A stretch of 37,628 bases of DNA from Paludibacteraceae bacterium (lineage in GTDB: Bacteria > Bacteroidota > Bacteroidia > Bacteroidales > Paludibacteraceae): positions 1 through 37,628 of the forward strand of contig JAFWOU010000021.1 of assembly GCA_017509715.1 (NCBI GenBank). The letters run 5' to 3'. The notes under the pieces were generated by a model. That model saw only the letters and a program-made list of their open reading frames with translations, ran no database searches and had not been told where the DNA came from. The position numbers and the translations under genes were made by a program. Shown here one piece after another: positions 1-6,466 of this stretch; positions within the stretch are counted from its first letter, which is position 1, and every line of letters begins with the position of its first letter.

Positions 1-141
1 TTGTTCCGTGCGCGAGTCGTCAGGCTCGCGTTTATTTTTTTCTTCATATTTCGCCGATTGACAATCGGCAGTCACGTCGTTCATTGTCCGGCATGCCATG
101 CCGTCATAAATTACGTCCCCTTTAAGGAGCATAAGCTCCGC
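1..141 (+). repeat. Hairpin-rich terminal inverted repeat, left copy
   Basis: Bases 1-141 are the exact reverse complement of 37488-37628; the first mismatch is at 142. The unit is a string of short hairpins: CGCGAG/CTCGCG at 11-30, a perfect palindrome GCCGATTG-A-CAATCGGC at 53-69, CGGCATG-C-CATGCCG at 89-103, and GGAGC-ATAA-GCTCC at 126-139. One frame stays open through it, but nothing supports translation. The copy ends at the window edge, so the outer boundary is unknown. Weaker similarity to the right end continues beyond 141 (for example TTGCG and ACTATTTC blocks), suggesting that the flanks are diverged homologues. Inference: a dispersed chromosomal repeat at which the assembly broke. 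Confidence 0.93.
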
Positions 142-208
142 CTCATCGTTCCCTTTTGTCGCATATTTGCGCCAATTATCACTATTTCGCTCACTTTTCG
201 CTAATAAA

Positions 209-240
209 TTTGCATATCTCACAAATTTTTACTATCTTTG
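209..240 (+). promoter_or_regulatory. Bacteroidota-type promoter for the left-end fusion gene
   Basis: TTTG at 209-212 and TATCTTTG at 233-240 match the -33 and -7 elements, with 24 nt between their first bases as in the other strong promoters here. The -33 box extends to TTTGCATATCTC. Transcription would start near 247, giving a leader of about 177 nt. Bases 142-208 upstream show only weak similarity to the region inside the right-end repeat. Confidence 0.8.
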
Positions 241-263
241 CACCCGTTTTAGAGATAGCTTTC

Positions 264-340
264 CTATACGATACATATACGACCCCTATACTCTTACCAT
301 AGGATACCCATAACATACCCATAAGATACCCATAGGATAA
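264..340 (+). repeat. 11-nt periodic repeats in the leader of the left-end gene
   Basis: Seven successive 11-mers fill this part of the leader: CTATACGATAC, ATATACGACCC, CTATACTCTTA, CCATAGGATAC, CCATAACATAC, CCATAAGATAC and CCATAGGATAA. The last four are close copies and the earlier ones are decayed. The remaining leader to 423 is AT-rich (ATATATATACT-like). The gene at the right end has the same period in its leader with a different unit. The function is unknown; an RNA element, a protein-binding array spaced near one helical turn, or a length-variable spacer are all possible. Confidence 0.75.
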
Positions 341-423
341 ACCGCTAAAAATCGCAAAAACCAGCAAATTTTATAATATATTCTATATATATACTATGTA
401 TATATATACTTTTGTCTTAAACT

Positions 424-1254
424 ATGTCAACAATAACACCACAGGACTATTCCCTCCGTCATGGCAAGATGAGCAAAGACTCAGCCATCGTTTACCGTAC
501 CCGAAACGGCAAACAGCAATCCTACATCCCCAAGCCAAACACCCTGCCGCCCTCCAAGGCGCAGAATACCCATCGCAAATTCTTTGGCAAGGTCAACACC
601 ATCGTCAATGCCATCATGGCGGATCCGGAGCAACAAGCCGAGTGGAATGAGCGCCGCTTAGCCTACAACAAGTCCATTGCCCTCGACATGAAGGCCAAGC
701 GTTACAAGACGACGCGCTCTTACTGTTTCCATGTTGTCAGCACTCAACTGGCATCTACCCCCAACGCTCGCCGTCGTGCTACCGCCATCCCGCATGCCTT
801 GCCTAAAGGACTCAAACTGCATATCAAACCCTTTGCCGAACTCTCTACCACCGAACTATACGAGATGCTCAAAGCCCGTTTCTCCGTCTTCTATACCGAG
901 CAACACTGTGCTTACCTCGATATGGATGACATCGACTACCGTGCTTTCCACCTCGCGCTGTTTCGCCGGGGGCATGTGGTTGCCTATGCACGCCTCTTCC
1001 CCTCCGATCAACCCGGACAATGGCTCGTGGGACGCATGTTGACTACCGAACGTGGCTGCGGCTTCGGACGGTATATCATGGAGCAAACCATCGCCGAAGC
1101 GCAACGCCAGGGAGCCTCCTCCCTCCATCTCCATGCCCAAACACACGCCGTCGGTTTCTACCAACGCTTCGGTTTCACTACCTATGGCCTTCCATTCACT
1201 GAAGCAGAGATGCCTCATATCGCCATGCTATTATCCCTAAAATCAGGCGACTGA
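424..1254 (+). CDS. Fusion of an uncharacterised repeat-associated domain to an ElaA-like GNAT acetyltransferase
   Basis: The 276-aa product has two parts. Residues about 128-276 resemble ElaA-family GNAT acetyltransferases: an N-terminal ARFSVFYTEQ segment, an acetyl-CoA-binding loop around RGCGFG (210-215), YQRFGF near 246-251, and PHIAM near the C-terminus. ElaA proteins are usually about 150 aa. Residues 1-112 are extra and resemble the small protein at 36737-37180: an SKD motif (17-19), a basic RTRNGK segment, a middle helical stretch ending in QQAEW, and a closing KRYKTTRSY element that parallels GRHKTYYRF. The N-terminal domain is basic and I do not recognise it. ATG 424 follows a 177-nt repeat-bearing leader. 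The gene is monocistronic and ends before the terminator at 1310. The acetyltransferase substrate is not evident. The GNAT call is fairly sure; the domain relationship is by eye. Confidence 0.8.
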   Translation: MSTITPQDYSLRHGKMSKDSAIVYRTRNGKQQSYIPKPNTLPPSKAQNTHRKFFGKVNTIVNAIMADPEQQAEWNERRLAYNKSIALDMKAKRYKTTRSYCFHVVSTQLASTPNARRRATAIPHALPKGLKLHIKPFAELSTTELYEMLKARFSVFYTEQHCAYLDMDDIDYRAFHLALFRRGHVVAYARLFPSDQPGQWLVGRMLTTERGCGFGRYIMEQTIAEAQRQGASSLHLHAQTHAVGFYQRFGFTTYGLPFTEAEMPHIAMLLSLKSGD

Positions 1255-1296
1255 ACCAGCTTCTCTCCAACGGACATCTGAAACCTAAAAACCGCC

Positions 1297-1368
1297 TAAA
1301 AAACAAAGAGGGTTGTCTCACGACAACCCAACCTTTTTTTAACCTTAAAATCTAATACCATGAAAAAC
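1297..1368 (-). ncRNA. Candidate small RNA or leader transcript antisense to the region after the left-end gene
   Basis: A strong minus-strand promoter (1374-1406) predicts a start near 1368. About 40 nt later the transcript meets the hairpin at 1310-1329, followed on this strand by a U-rich tail (1297-1309), so a product of about 70 nt is expected. It could encode 21 residues from ATG at 1361 (MVLDFKVKKRLGC...), with its stop at 1296, so the hairpin lies inside that frame. No minus-strand gene follows, so it is either a stand-alone RNA or a relic leader. There is no homology evidence. Confidence 0.45.
1310..1340. terminator. Bidirectional intrinsic terminator
   Basis: GGGTTGTC (1310-1317), a TCAC loop and GACAACCC (1322-1329) form a perfect 8-bp stem. 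Seven T residues follow at 1334-1340 on the plus strand. On the minus strand the stem is followed by a T-rich tract at 1297-1309. It would end the left-end gene and the opposing minus-strand transcript. Confidence 0.8.
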
Positions 1369-1373
1369 ACGGT

Positions 1374-1406
1374 GCAAAAGTACTGCTTATTTTTCATATA
1401 CGCAAA
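1374..1406 (-). promoter_or_regulatory. Minus-strand Bacteroidota-type promoter
   Basis: On the minus strand, TTTG begins at 1406 and TACTTTTG at 1382, with the 24-nt offset seen at the other promoters. The -33 box reads TTTGCGTATATG and the -7 box is followed by CACC. No long minus-strand gene lies downstream, only the terminator about 40 nt past the predicted start. Confidence 0.7.
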
Positions 1407-1639
1407 TATTTTCGCAAAAAAAATGCCTAAATACGATATATAGGACGTACAAAACGCAAAAAGAAACATTTTGTTGGTGCAAATTGAACATGTTTTTGGT
1501 ACCAAAATCCGAAATTGAACATAGCGAAAAAATGTTGCAAATGGAATATAAATAGTCGAAAGGTGCCTCCGGGCACACCGGTAAAATGTCGAAGATTTCG
1601 TGCGTACAGGCGCGCAAAACAATAAAAATAGCAAATAAA
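1407..1639. other. AT-rich intergenic region with a perfect palindrome between direct repeats
   Basis: No gene is supported here. TTTTGGTACCAAAA at 1494-1507 is a perfect 14-bp palindrome. It lies between two copies of AAATTGAACAT at 1481-1491 and 1512-1522. A short GC hairpin (GTGCC-TCCG-GGCAC) lies near 1564-1577. The arrangement resembles an operator region between the divergent promoters at 1374-1406 and 1640-1671, but no regulator can be named. Confidence 0.4.
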
Positions 1640-1671
1640 TTTGCATATGTCGGAAAAAAGCTGTACCTTTG
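1640..1671 (+). promoter_or_regulatory. Promoter of the nitroreductase-pdxA-alaS transcription unit
   Basis: TTTG at 1640-1643 and TACCTTTG at 1664-1671 have the 24-nt offset. The full -33 box is TTTGCATATGTC, and an A-tract fills the spacer. The predicted start near 1678 leaves a 13-nt leader before ATG 1691. No comparable promoter occurs until 12242, so the following nine genes may be one unit. Confidence 0.85.
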
Positions 1672-1690
1672 CAGCATAATTTGGGATAAT

Positions 1691-2221
1691 ATGGAAGATT
1701 TTCGCAGTTTGTGCCAACATCGCCGGTCGATACGTACATATCAGGACCGCGAAGTGGAGCCGGAGAAAATACAATATATGCTGCAGTGCGCACTGATGGC
1801 GCCCTCGTCGAAACGAACCAATCCGTGGGAGTTTGTCGTGGTGCGCGACCAGCAGACGCTGCGCCGCATGGAAGCATGCCGCACCTACGGCAGCGGTATG
1901 TTCCGCACCGCACGAGCCGCCATCGTGGTGGCCCTGGACCCGGAGCTGACCGACACATGGCAGGCCGATGGCGCCATAGCCGCCGAACACCTGCTGCTGG
2001 CCGCCGAAGAGCAAGGGCTGGGAGCGTGCTGGTGCCAAGTGTACCAGCGAGACGGAGCTGAGGAACTCATCCGCGAGCTATGCGCCATTCCCGCCGCGCT
2101 GCGCGTACTGTGCGTCATCTCGCTCGGCTACAAAGACGAAGAGCGGCGCGACTACGACTTAGAGAAACTAAAATACGACAAGATACATAATGAAACCTAT
2201 AGTAGCGATAACAGCCGGTGA
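1691..2221 (+). CDS. Nitroreductase family protein
   Basis: A 176-aa cytoplasmic flavoprotein of the nitroreductase superfamily, whose members use FMN and NAD(P)H to reduce nitro groups, quinones or similar substrates. The N-terminus shows the family opening HRRSIRTYQDREVEP (about 10-24), followed by an APSSKRTNPWEFVVV segment (37-51) expected to contact FMN phosphate. Mid-protein there is GLGACWCQVY, and near the end VISLGYKDEE. The length is typical of the short single-domain members. ATG 1691 sits 13 nt after the predicted transcription start, and longer frames reach back into the promoter. The 3' end overlaps pdxA by 32 nt. The physiological substrate cannot be inferred. Confidence 0.88.
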   Translation: MEDFRSLCQHRRSIRTYQDREVEPEKIQYMLQCALMAPSSKRTNPWEFVVVRDQQTLRRMEACRTYGSGMFRTARAAIVVALDPELTDTWQADGAIAAEHLLLAAEEQGLGACWCQVYQRDGAEELIRELCAIPAALRVLCVISLGYKDEERRDYDLEKLKYDKIHNETYSSDNSR

Positions 2222-3314
2222 TCCGAACGGCGTAGGATACGAAGTAATCATCAAGAGTCTGCACGACCCGCACATCCTGGAGCTCTGTACGCCCGTGGTA
2301 TACGGCAACCTGCAGGTGGCGCGTCATTGGGCCAAGACCCTGGACGTAGAACTGCACGGACTGCAGTGGCAACCCATCGACGATGTGCGCAAGGCACAAG
2401 AAGGGCAGGTGAGCATCATCTCGTGCTATGCGGACACCACCCCCATCAAGCCCGGAGAGGCTACGCCCGAGGCCGGCAAAGCAGCCTACGAGAGTCTGAA
2501 ACGTGCGGCAGGCGACCTCCAGCAAGGCACGGCAGATGCCCTCGTCACCGCCCCGCTCAACAAGGAGACGGTAAATGGGGCCATCAGCCATCAGTCATCG
2601 GCTTTCAGCGGACATACCGAGTACCTGGCCCACCTGTTTGGCAAGGACGACCGGGCGCTGATGATGCTGGTGAGCGAACGGATGAAAGTGGCGCTGGTAT
2701 GCAACCATACACCCATCACCGAGGTGGCCTCCCAGATCACCGAGGAGCGCATCCTCCAGAAACTCGCCATGTTGGACGAGTGCCTGCAAATCGACTTCCG
2801 CATACGCAACCCCCGCATCGCCGTGCTGGCACTCAATCCCCATGCCGGCGATAACGGACTGATCGGCAAGGAGGAGCAGCAGATCATCCTGCCCGCCATA
2901 GAGAAAGCACGCGCCGAGGGCAAGTGGGTGTTCGGACCCTATGCCGCCGACGGCTTCTTCGGTAGCGGTAGCTATACGGGCTACGACGCCGTGCTGGCTA
3001 TGTATCACGACCAGGGACTCGCGCCCTTCAAGGCGCTGGACATGAACGGCGTCAACTACACCGCCGGACTGCGCATCATACGTACTTCGCCCGACCACGG
3101 TACGGGCTACGACCTGGCCGGCAAGAACCAAGCCTCGGCCGAGAGCATGCTCCACGCCATCTATATGGCCGTCGACTCGCTGGCGATACGCCGAGAGAGC
3201 CACGAGCTCCGCAAGAACCCGCTGCCCTTCATCGACCGCTTCGACATCGAAGGACGGCCGCGACCCGAGTTCCGCACCTTTGGCGGACCGAAGAATAAAC
3301 CGAGGGAAGTTTAG
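2190..3314 (+). CDS. pdxA: 4-hydroxythreonine-4-phosphate dehydrogenase PdxA
   Basis: PdxA oxidises 4-phosphohydroxy-L-threonine with NAD(P)+ in the DXP-dependent vitamin B6 pathway; the product condenses with deoxyxylulose 5-phosphate at PdxJ. The 374-aa protein is slightly long for the family. Visible motifs are GDPNGVG (10-16), VTAPLNKE (119-126), GHTEYLAHLFG with metal-ligand His142, LNPHAGDNGLIG (215-226), YHDQGLAPFK with His273, and TSPDHGTGYDLAG with His303. All three family metal-binding histidines are present. The start overlaps the nitroreductase end, suggesting coupling. A short heptamer repeat (2581-2601) encodes part of the loop just before GHTE (residues 131-137). The stop is 29 nt before alaS. 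Confidence 0.96.
   Translation: MKPIVAITAGDPNGVGYEVIIKSLHDPHILELCTPVVYGNLQVARHWAKTLDVELHGLQWQPIDDVRKAQEGQVSIISCYADTTPIKPGEATPEAGKAAYESLKRAAGDLQQGTADALVTAPLNKETVNGAISHQSSAFSGHTEYLAHLFGKDDRALMMLVSERMKVALVCNHTPITEVASQITEERILQKLAMLDECLQIDFRIRNPRIAVLALNPHAGDNGLIGKEEQQIILPAIEKARAEGKWVFGPYAADGFFGSGSYTGYDAVLAMYHDQGLAPFKALDMNGVNYTAGLRIIRTSPDHGTGYDLAGKNQASAESMLHAIYMAVDSLAIRRESHELRKNPLPFIDRFDIEGRPRPEFRTFGGPKNKPREV
2581..2601 (+). repeat. Heptamer repeat inside pdxA
   Basis: Three 7-nt units, CCATCAG, CCATCAG and TCATCGG, lie in tandem within the coding sequence. They encode a variable loop (around ISHQSSA) just before the conserved GHTE motif. The unit style resembles the junction repeats elsewhere in this window. 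With only three units, chance is possible. Confidence 0.5.
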
Positions 3315-3331
3315 AGTTGAGAGTTTAGAGA
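3311..3331 (+). repeat. Heptamer repeat between pdxA and alaS
   Basis: Three 7-nt units, TTAGAGT, TGAGAGT and TTAGAGA, span the pdxA stop codon and most of the 29-nt junction before alaS. No promoter is visible here. Confidence 0.7.
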
Positions 3332-3343
3332 AAATACACTATA

Positions 3344-6010
3344 ATGACAAGTAAAGAGATTCGTCAGTCCTTTTTGGACTTTATGAAAGAGAAAGGCCAT
3401 CAGATCGTGCCTTCCGCACCGATGGTGATCAAGGATGACCCTACACTGATGTTTACCAACGCCGGTATGAACCCCTGGAAGGGTATCATCCTCGGCAACG
3501 ACCCGATCAAGTACCCGCGCGTGGCCGACAGCCAGAAATGTCTGCGCGTCAGCGGCAAGCATAACGACCTGGAGGAAGTAGGACACGACACCTACCACCA
3601 CACCATGTTTGAGATGCTCGGCAACTGGTCGTTCGGCGACTATTTTAAGAAAGAAGCCATCGACTTCGCATGGGAGTATATCGTAGATGTACTCAAGATC
3701 GATCCCAAGAATCTGTATGCCACCGTCTTTGAGGGTTCGCCCGAGGAGGGACTCAGTCGCGACAACGAGGCCGCTGAGATCTGGGCAAAACATCTGCCGG
3801 CAGATCATATCCTCAACGGCAACAAGCATGATAACTTCTGGGAGATGGGCGATACGGGTCCGTGTGGCCCGTGCTCCGAGATCCACGTGGACAGCCGTCC
3901 CGAGGCTGAGCGTAACGGCGTACCGGGTCGCGACCTGGTCAACAAGGACCACCCGCAGGTGATCGAGATATGGAATATCGTCTTCATGCAGTACAACCGC
4001 AAGGCAGACGGCAGCCTGGAACCCTTGGCAAAGAAAGTGATCGACACCGGTATGGGCTTCGAGCGACTGGTGCGCACCATCCAGGGCAAGACCTCCAACT
4101 ACGATACCGACGTCTTCCAGCCCATGCTCGCCAAGATTGGCAGCATATGCGGATGCGAGTACGGGAGTGATGTACAAAGTGACCATGTACAATGTACAAA
4201 GGAAGAACGTGACATCGCCATGCGCGTCATCGCCGACCACATCCGTACGATTGCGTTTGCGATTACGGACGGACAGTTGCCGTCTAATGAGAAAGCCGGA
4301 TACGTCATCCGTCGTATCCTCCGTCGTGCGGTGCGTTACGGGTACACCTTCCTCGGTATGCGTACGGCCTTCATGTACCAACTGGTGCCGCAACTGATCG
4401 CCGACATGGGCGAGGCATACCCCGAACTGGTCAAGCAGGAGCAGCAGATCACCCCGGTAATCAAATCCGAAGAAGAGGCCTTCCTGCGTACGCTGGACAA
4501 GGGTATCACCCTGCTCGACAAACTCATGGCCGATGCCCGCAAAGCCGGCAAACAGGAAATCAGCGGCGTGGACGTATTCACGCTCAAGGATACCTACGGC
4601 TTCCCGCTCGACCTCACGGAACTCATCCTGCGCGAGAACGGCTTCACCACCAACGAAGAGGAGTACAACCGCGCCCTGGAGCATCAGAAAGAGATGGGAC
4701 GCTCGGCCAACAAGCAGGACCTGGGCGACTGGACTGTACTTCGTGAGGGCGAGACCGAATTCGTAGGTTACGACCAGCTCAGCTGCGAGACCGAAATCCT
4801 GCGCTACCGCCAGGTGAGCCAGAAGGGCAAATCGTTCTACCAAGTAGTGCTCTCCCGCACCCCGTTCTATGCCGAGATGGGTGGAGAGGTTGGTGATACC
4901 GGAGTCCTTAAAGTACAAAGTGACAAAGGACAAAGTACAAAGGAATTCAAAATTATCGATACCAAGCGCGAGAATGGTCTGCCGGTGCATATCATGACCG
5001 AACTGCCAACGACCAACGACCAACGACCAATGACTGCTATTGTAGACGCCGAGCGCCGGCAGGCTATTGCATGCAATCACTCGGCAACACATATCCTGCA
5101 CTACGCCCTGCGCGAAGTGTTGGGCAAACACGTGGAGCAGAAGGGTAGTCTTGTCACACCTGAGAGTCTGCGTTTCGACTTCAGCCATTTCCAGAAAGTG
5201 ACGCCGGAGGAACTCCGCGAAGTAGAGAAACTCGCGAATAAACTCATCCGTCAGGATATTCACCTGGAAGAAAGCCGTCATACACCGATAGCAGAAGCAA
5301 AGGCAATGGGGGCTATGGCGTTGTTTGGCGAGAAATACGGAGATGACGTACGCGTGATTAAATATGGTCCCTCGGTAGAATTGTGCGGTGGATGTCACGT
5401 TTCTTCAACAGGACGTATCGGTTCTGTACGTATTATCATGGAAACCAGCATTGCGGCCGGAGTTCGTCGTATTGAGGCCGTCACCAGCGCAAAAGCTGAC
5501 CAGTTATACTATGGTATGCAGGATATTCTCAACCATCTACGGGATATATTCCATAATGCTCCTGATTTGGAGGGCGCAATCCTGAAGCAGATAGAGGAAA
5601 ATACCGATTTGAAAAAACGTATTGATCGGTACGTGGCGGAAAAAATTGAGATGTTCCGTGATCGTATCATCGCATCCGCGGAAGACTTTGGTGATATTAA
5701 ACTCGTTCGCTTGCAGAGTGAACTTAACCCCGATATGATTCGTGGCGTTATGCCTTTGCTGCGTGGCAAGTTCACTGACGTCAAGTTTGCTGTGGTCGCT
5801 GCTACCCAATGGGAAGGAAAGCCGACGATCGCCGTCTTCCTCAGCCAGCCGTTGGTGAACGAAGGTAAGAACGCCGGTGCGATGATCAAGTCGGCAGCCA
5901 AACATATCCAAGGCGGTGGCGGTGGTCAGCCGTGGATGGCAACAGCCGGCGGACGTGACGTAAACGGCCTGAAGGCTGCGATGGAGGAATTAGTGAATGG
6001 ATTGTCGTAA
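3344..6010 (+). CDS. alaS: Alanyl-tRNA synthetase
   Basis: This 888-aa class II synthetase charges tRNA-Ala and edits mischarged Ser and Gly. The aminoacylation core opens with [11 protein letters not shown] and contains [18 protein letters not shown] and [15 protein letters not shown]. The editing domain has both metal-site elements: HSATH (579-583) and CGGCH (681-685). The C-terminal DHHA1/C-Ala region has the glycine-rich [17 protein letters not shown] 3344 gives the canonical N-terminus. Three short tandem-repeat blocks, at about residues 276-286, 523-534 and 555-564, add loops that look expanded relative to the flanking conserved sequence but keep the frame. The gene ends at 6010 with a further repeat at the junction. 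Confidence 0.98.
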   Translation: MTSKEIRQSFLDFMKEKGHQIVPSAPMVIKDDPTLMFTNAGMNPWKGIILGNDPIKYPRVADSQKCLRVSGKHNDLEEVGHDTYHHTMFEMLGNWSFGDYFKKEAIDFAWEYIVDVLKIDPKNLYATVFEGSPEEGLSRDNEAAEIWAKHLPADHILNGNKHDNFWEMGDTGPCGPCSEIHVDSRPEAERNGVPGRDLVNKDHPQVIEIWNIVFMQYNRKADGSLEPLAKKVIDTGMGFERLVRTIQGKTSNYDTDVFQPMLAKIGSICGCEYGSDVQSDHVQCTKEERDIAMRVIADHIRTIAFAITDGQLPSNEKAGYVIRRILRRAVRYGYTFLGMRTAFMYQLVPQLIADMGEAYPELVKQEQQITPVIKSEEEAFLRTLDKGITLLDKLMADARKAGKQEISGVDVFTLKDTYGFPLDLTELILRENGFTTNEEEYNRALEHQKEMGRSANKQDLGDWTVLREGETEFVGYDQLSCETEILRYRQVSQKGKSFYQVVLSRTPFYAEMGGEVGDTGVLKVQSDKGQSTKEFKIIDTKRENGLPVHIMTELPTTNDQRPMTAIVDAERRQAIACNHSATHILHYALREVLGKHVEQKGSLVTPESLRFDFSHFQKVTPEELREVEKLANKLIRQDIHLEESRHTPIAEAKAMGAMALFGEKYGDDVRVIKYGPSVELCGGCHVSSTGRIGSVRIIMETSIAAGVRRIEAVTSAKADQLYYGMQDILNHLRDIFHNAPDLEGAILKQIEENTDLKKRIDRYVAEKIEMFRDRIIASAEDFGDIKLVRLQSELNPDMIRGVMPLLRGKFTDVKFAVVAATQWEGKPTIAVFLSQPLVNEGKNAGAMIKSAAKHIQGGGGGQPWMATAGGRDVNGLKAAMEELVNGLS
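4171..4201 (+). repeat. In-frame short repeat in alaS, block A
   Basis: TGTACAAAG occurs at 4171-4179 and 4193-4201, with TGTACAA at 4186-4192 between them. The block encodes a Val/Gln/Ser-rich loop ([11 protein letters not shown]). The repeat style resembles intergenic repeats elsewhere in the window. Confidence 0.6.
4912..4943 (+). repeat. In-frame short repeat in alaS, block B
   Basis: Units AGTACAAAG, TGACAAAGG, ACAAAGT and ACAAAGG follow one another and share the ACAAAG core of block A. They encode [11 protein letters not shown] in a loop of the second half of the protein. The total is 32 nt, not a multiple of three, yet the frame is kept. Confidence 0.65.
5006..5033 (+). repeat. In-frame heptamer repeat in alaS, block C
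   Basis: Three exact CCAACGA units plus CCAATGA give four perfectly phased heptamers (28 nt). They encode [10 protein letters not shown] just upstream of the editing-domain HxxxH motif. Because 7 is not a multiple of 3, each unit is read in a different frame. Confidence 0.75.
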
Positions 6011-6031
6011 TAACGTAACTACGTTATAACG
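6008..6031 (+). repeat. Octamer repeat and palindrome at the alaS/gtrA junction
   Basis: Three 8-nt units, TAATAACG, TAACTACG and TTATAACG, start on the alaS stop codon. They also create a perfect inverted repeat, ATAACGTA-AC-TACGTTAT (6010-6027). No T-run follows, so a terminator is unlikely. Confidence 0.6.
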
Positions 6032-6037
6032 AAAAAA

Positions 6038-6466
6038 ATGAAACTACCAACGAGTTATTTGCCGGATAAGATCCGTAGTGCCGTCCGCTTTATGGTGGTC
6101 GGCTTTACGGGTTCGGTGGTGCAGACCTGGCTGTTCATGGCCGCTTTAGTGCTGCTCGGACATCCGGAGAAAGGTGCGGTGTTGTACTTCGTGGCCTTTG
6201 GGATCGGATATGTCTTGGAGATGATTCCGAACTATCTGTTCACCAATTGGTACACCTTCGGTACCAAACCCGATATCAAGAATGCCGGTGTATTCCTGGT
6301 GGCACGTGCATTCAATCTGGTGATTCAGTTGGGACTGTTACCGCTGATGATCGATCTGTTGCCTACCTGGCGGGATGATTATATCAGTTACGTGGTCATC
6401 TTCATCGGAGGATGTATCAATTACCTTGTTTGTTTAATTTTCTTCAAAAAACCAAAAGAACAATGA
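6038..6466 (+). CDS. GtrA-like membrane protein
   Basis: A 142-aa integral inner-membrane protein with four predicted helices (about 16-38, 45-65, 80-105 and 110-135) and a basic C-terminal tail, matching the GtrA-like family. The RFMVVGFTGSVV opening and the NYLFTNWYTFG loop after the second helix are typical. GtrA members are thought to move polyprenyl-linked sugars or assist surface polysaccharide synthesis, but many are unassigned. The gene lies 27 nt after alaS and its stop overlaps the BspA start in ATGA, suggesting translational coupling to an exported protein. The pairing may be positional only. Family assignment is firm; function is not. Confidence 0.88.
   Translation: MKLPTSYLPDKIRSAVRFMVVGFTGSVVQTWLFMAALVLLGHPEKGAVLYFVAFGIGYVLEMIPNYLFTNWYTFGTKPDIKNAGVFLVARAFNLVIQLGLLPLMIDLLPTWRDDYISYVVIFIGGCINYLVCLIFFKKPKEQ

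Noticed and set aside
1..204. Open frame starting inside the hairpin repeat (and its mirror at the right end)
   Set aside because: It is made of palindromic DNA, has a non-ATG start, differs after the repeat boundary and has no recognisable protein features.
264..340. CRISPR-like array in the left leader
   Set aside because: Units are contiguous 11-mers without spacers and no cas genes are nearby.
1296..1958. Minus-strand open frame of 220 codons
   Set aside because: It runs through the antisense of the nitroreductase, a promoter and intergenic AT-rich DNA; only its last 21 codons fall in a plausible transcript.
3311..5398. Long minus-strand open frame (695 codons) opposite alaS
   Set aside because: It mirrors a highly conserved synthetase gene and shows low-complexity composition typical of antisense shadows, with no promoter.
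6412..6462. Earlier start for the BspA protein at 6412
   Set aside because: The extension lies inside the gtrA coding region and would bury the signal peptide.
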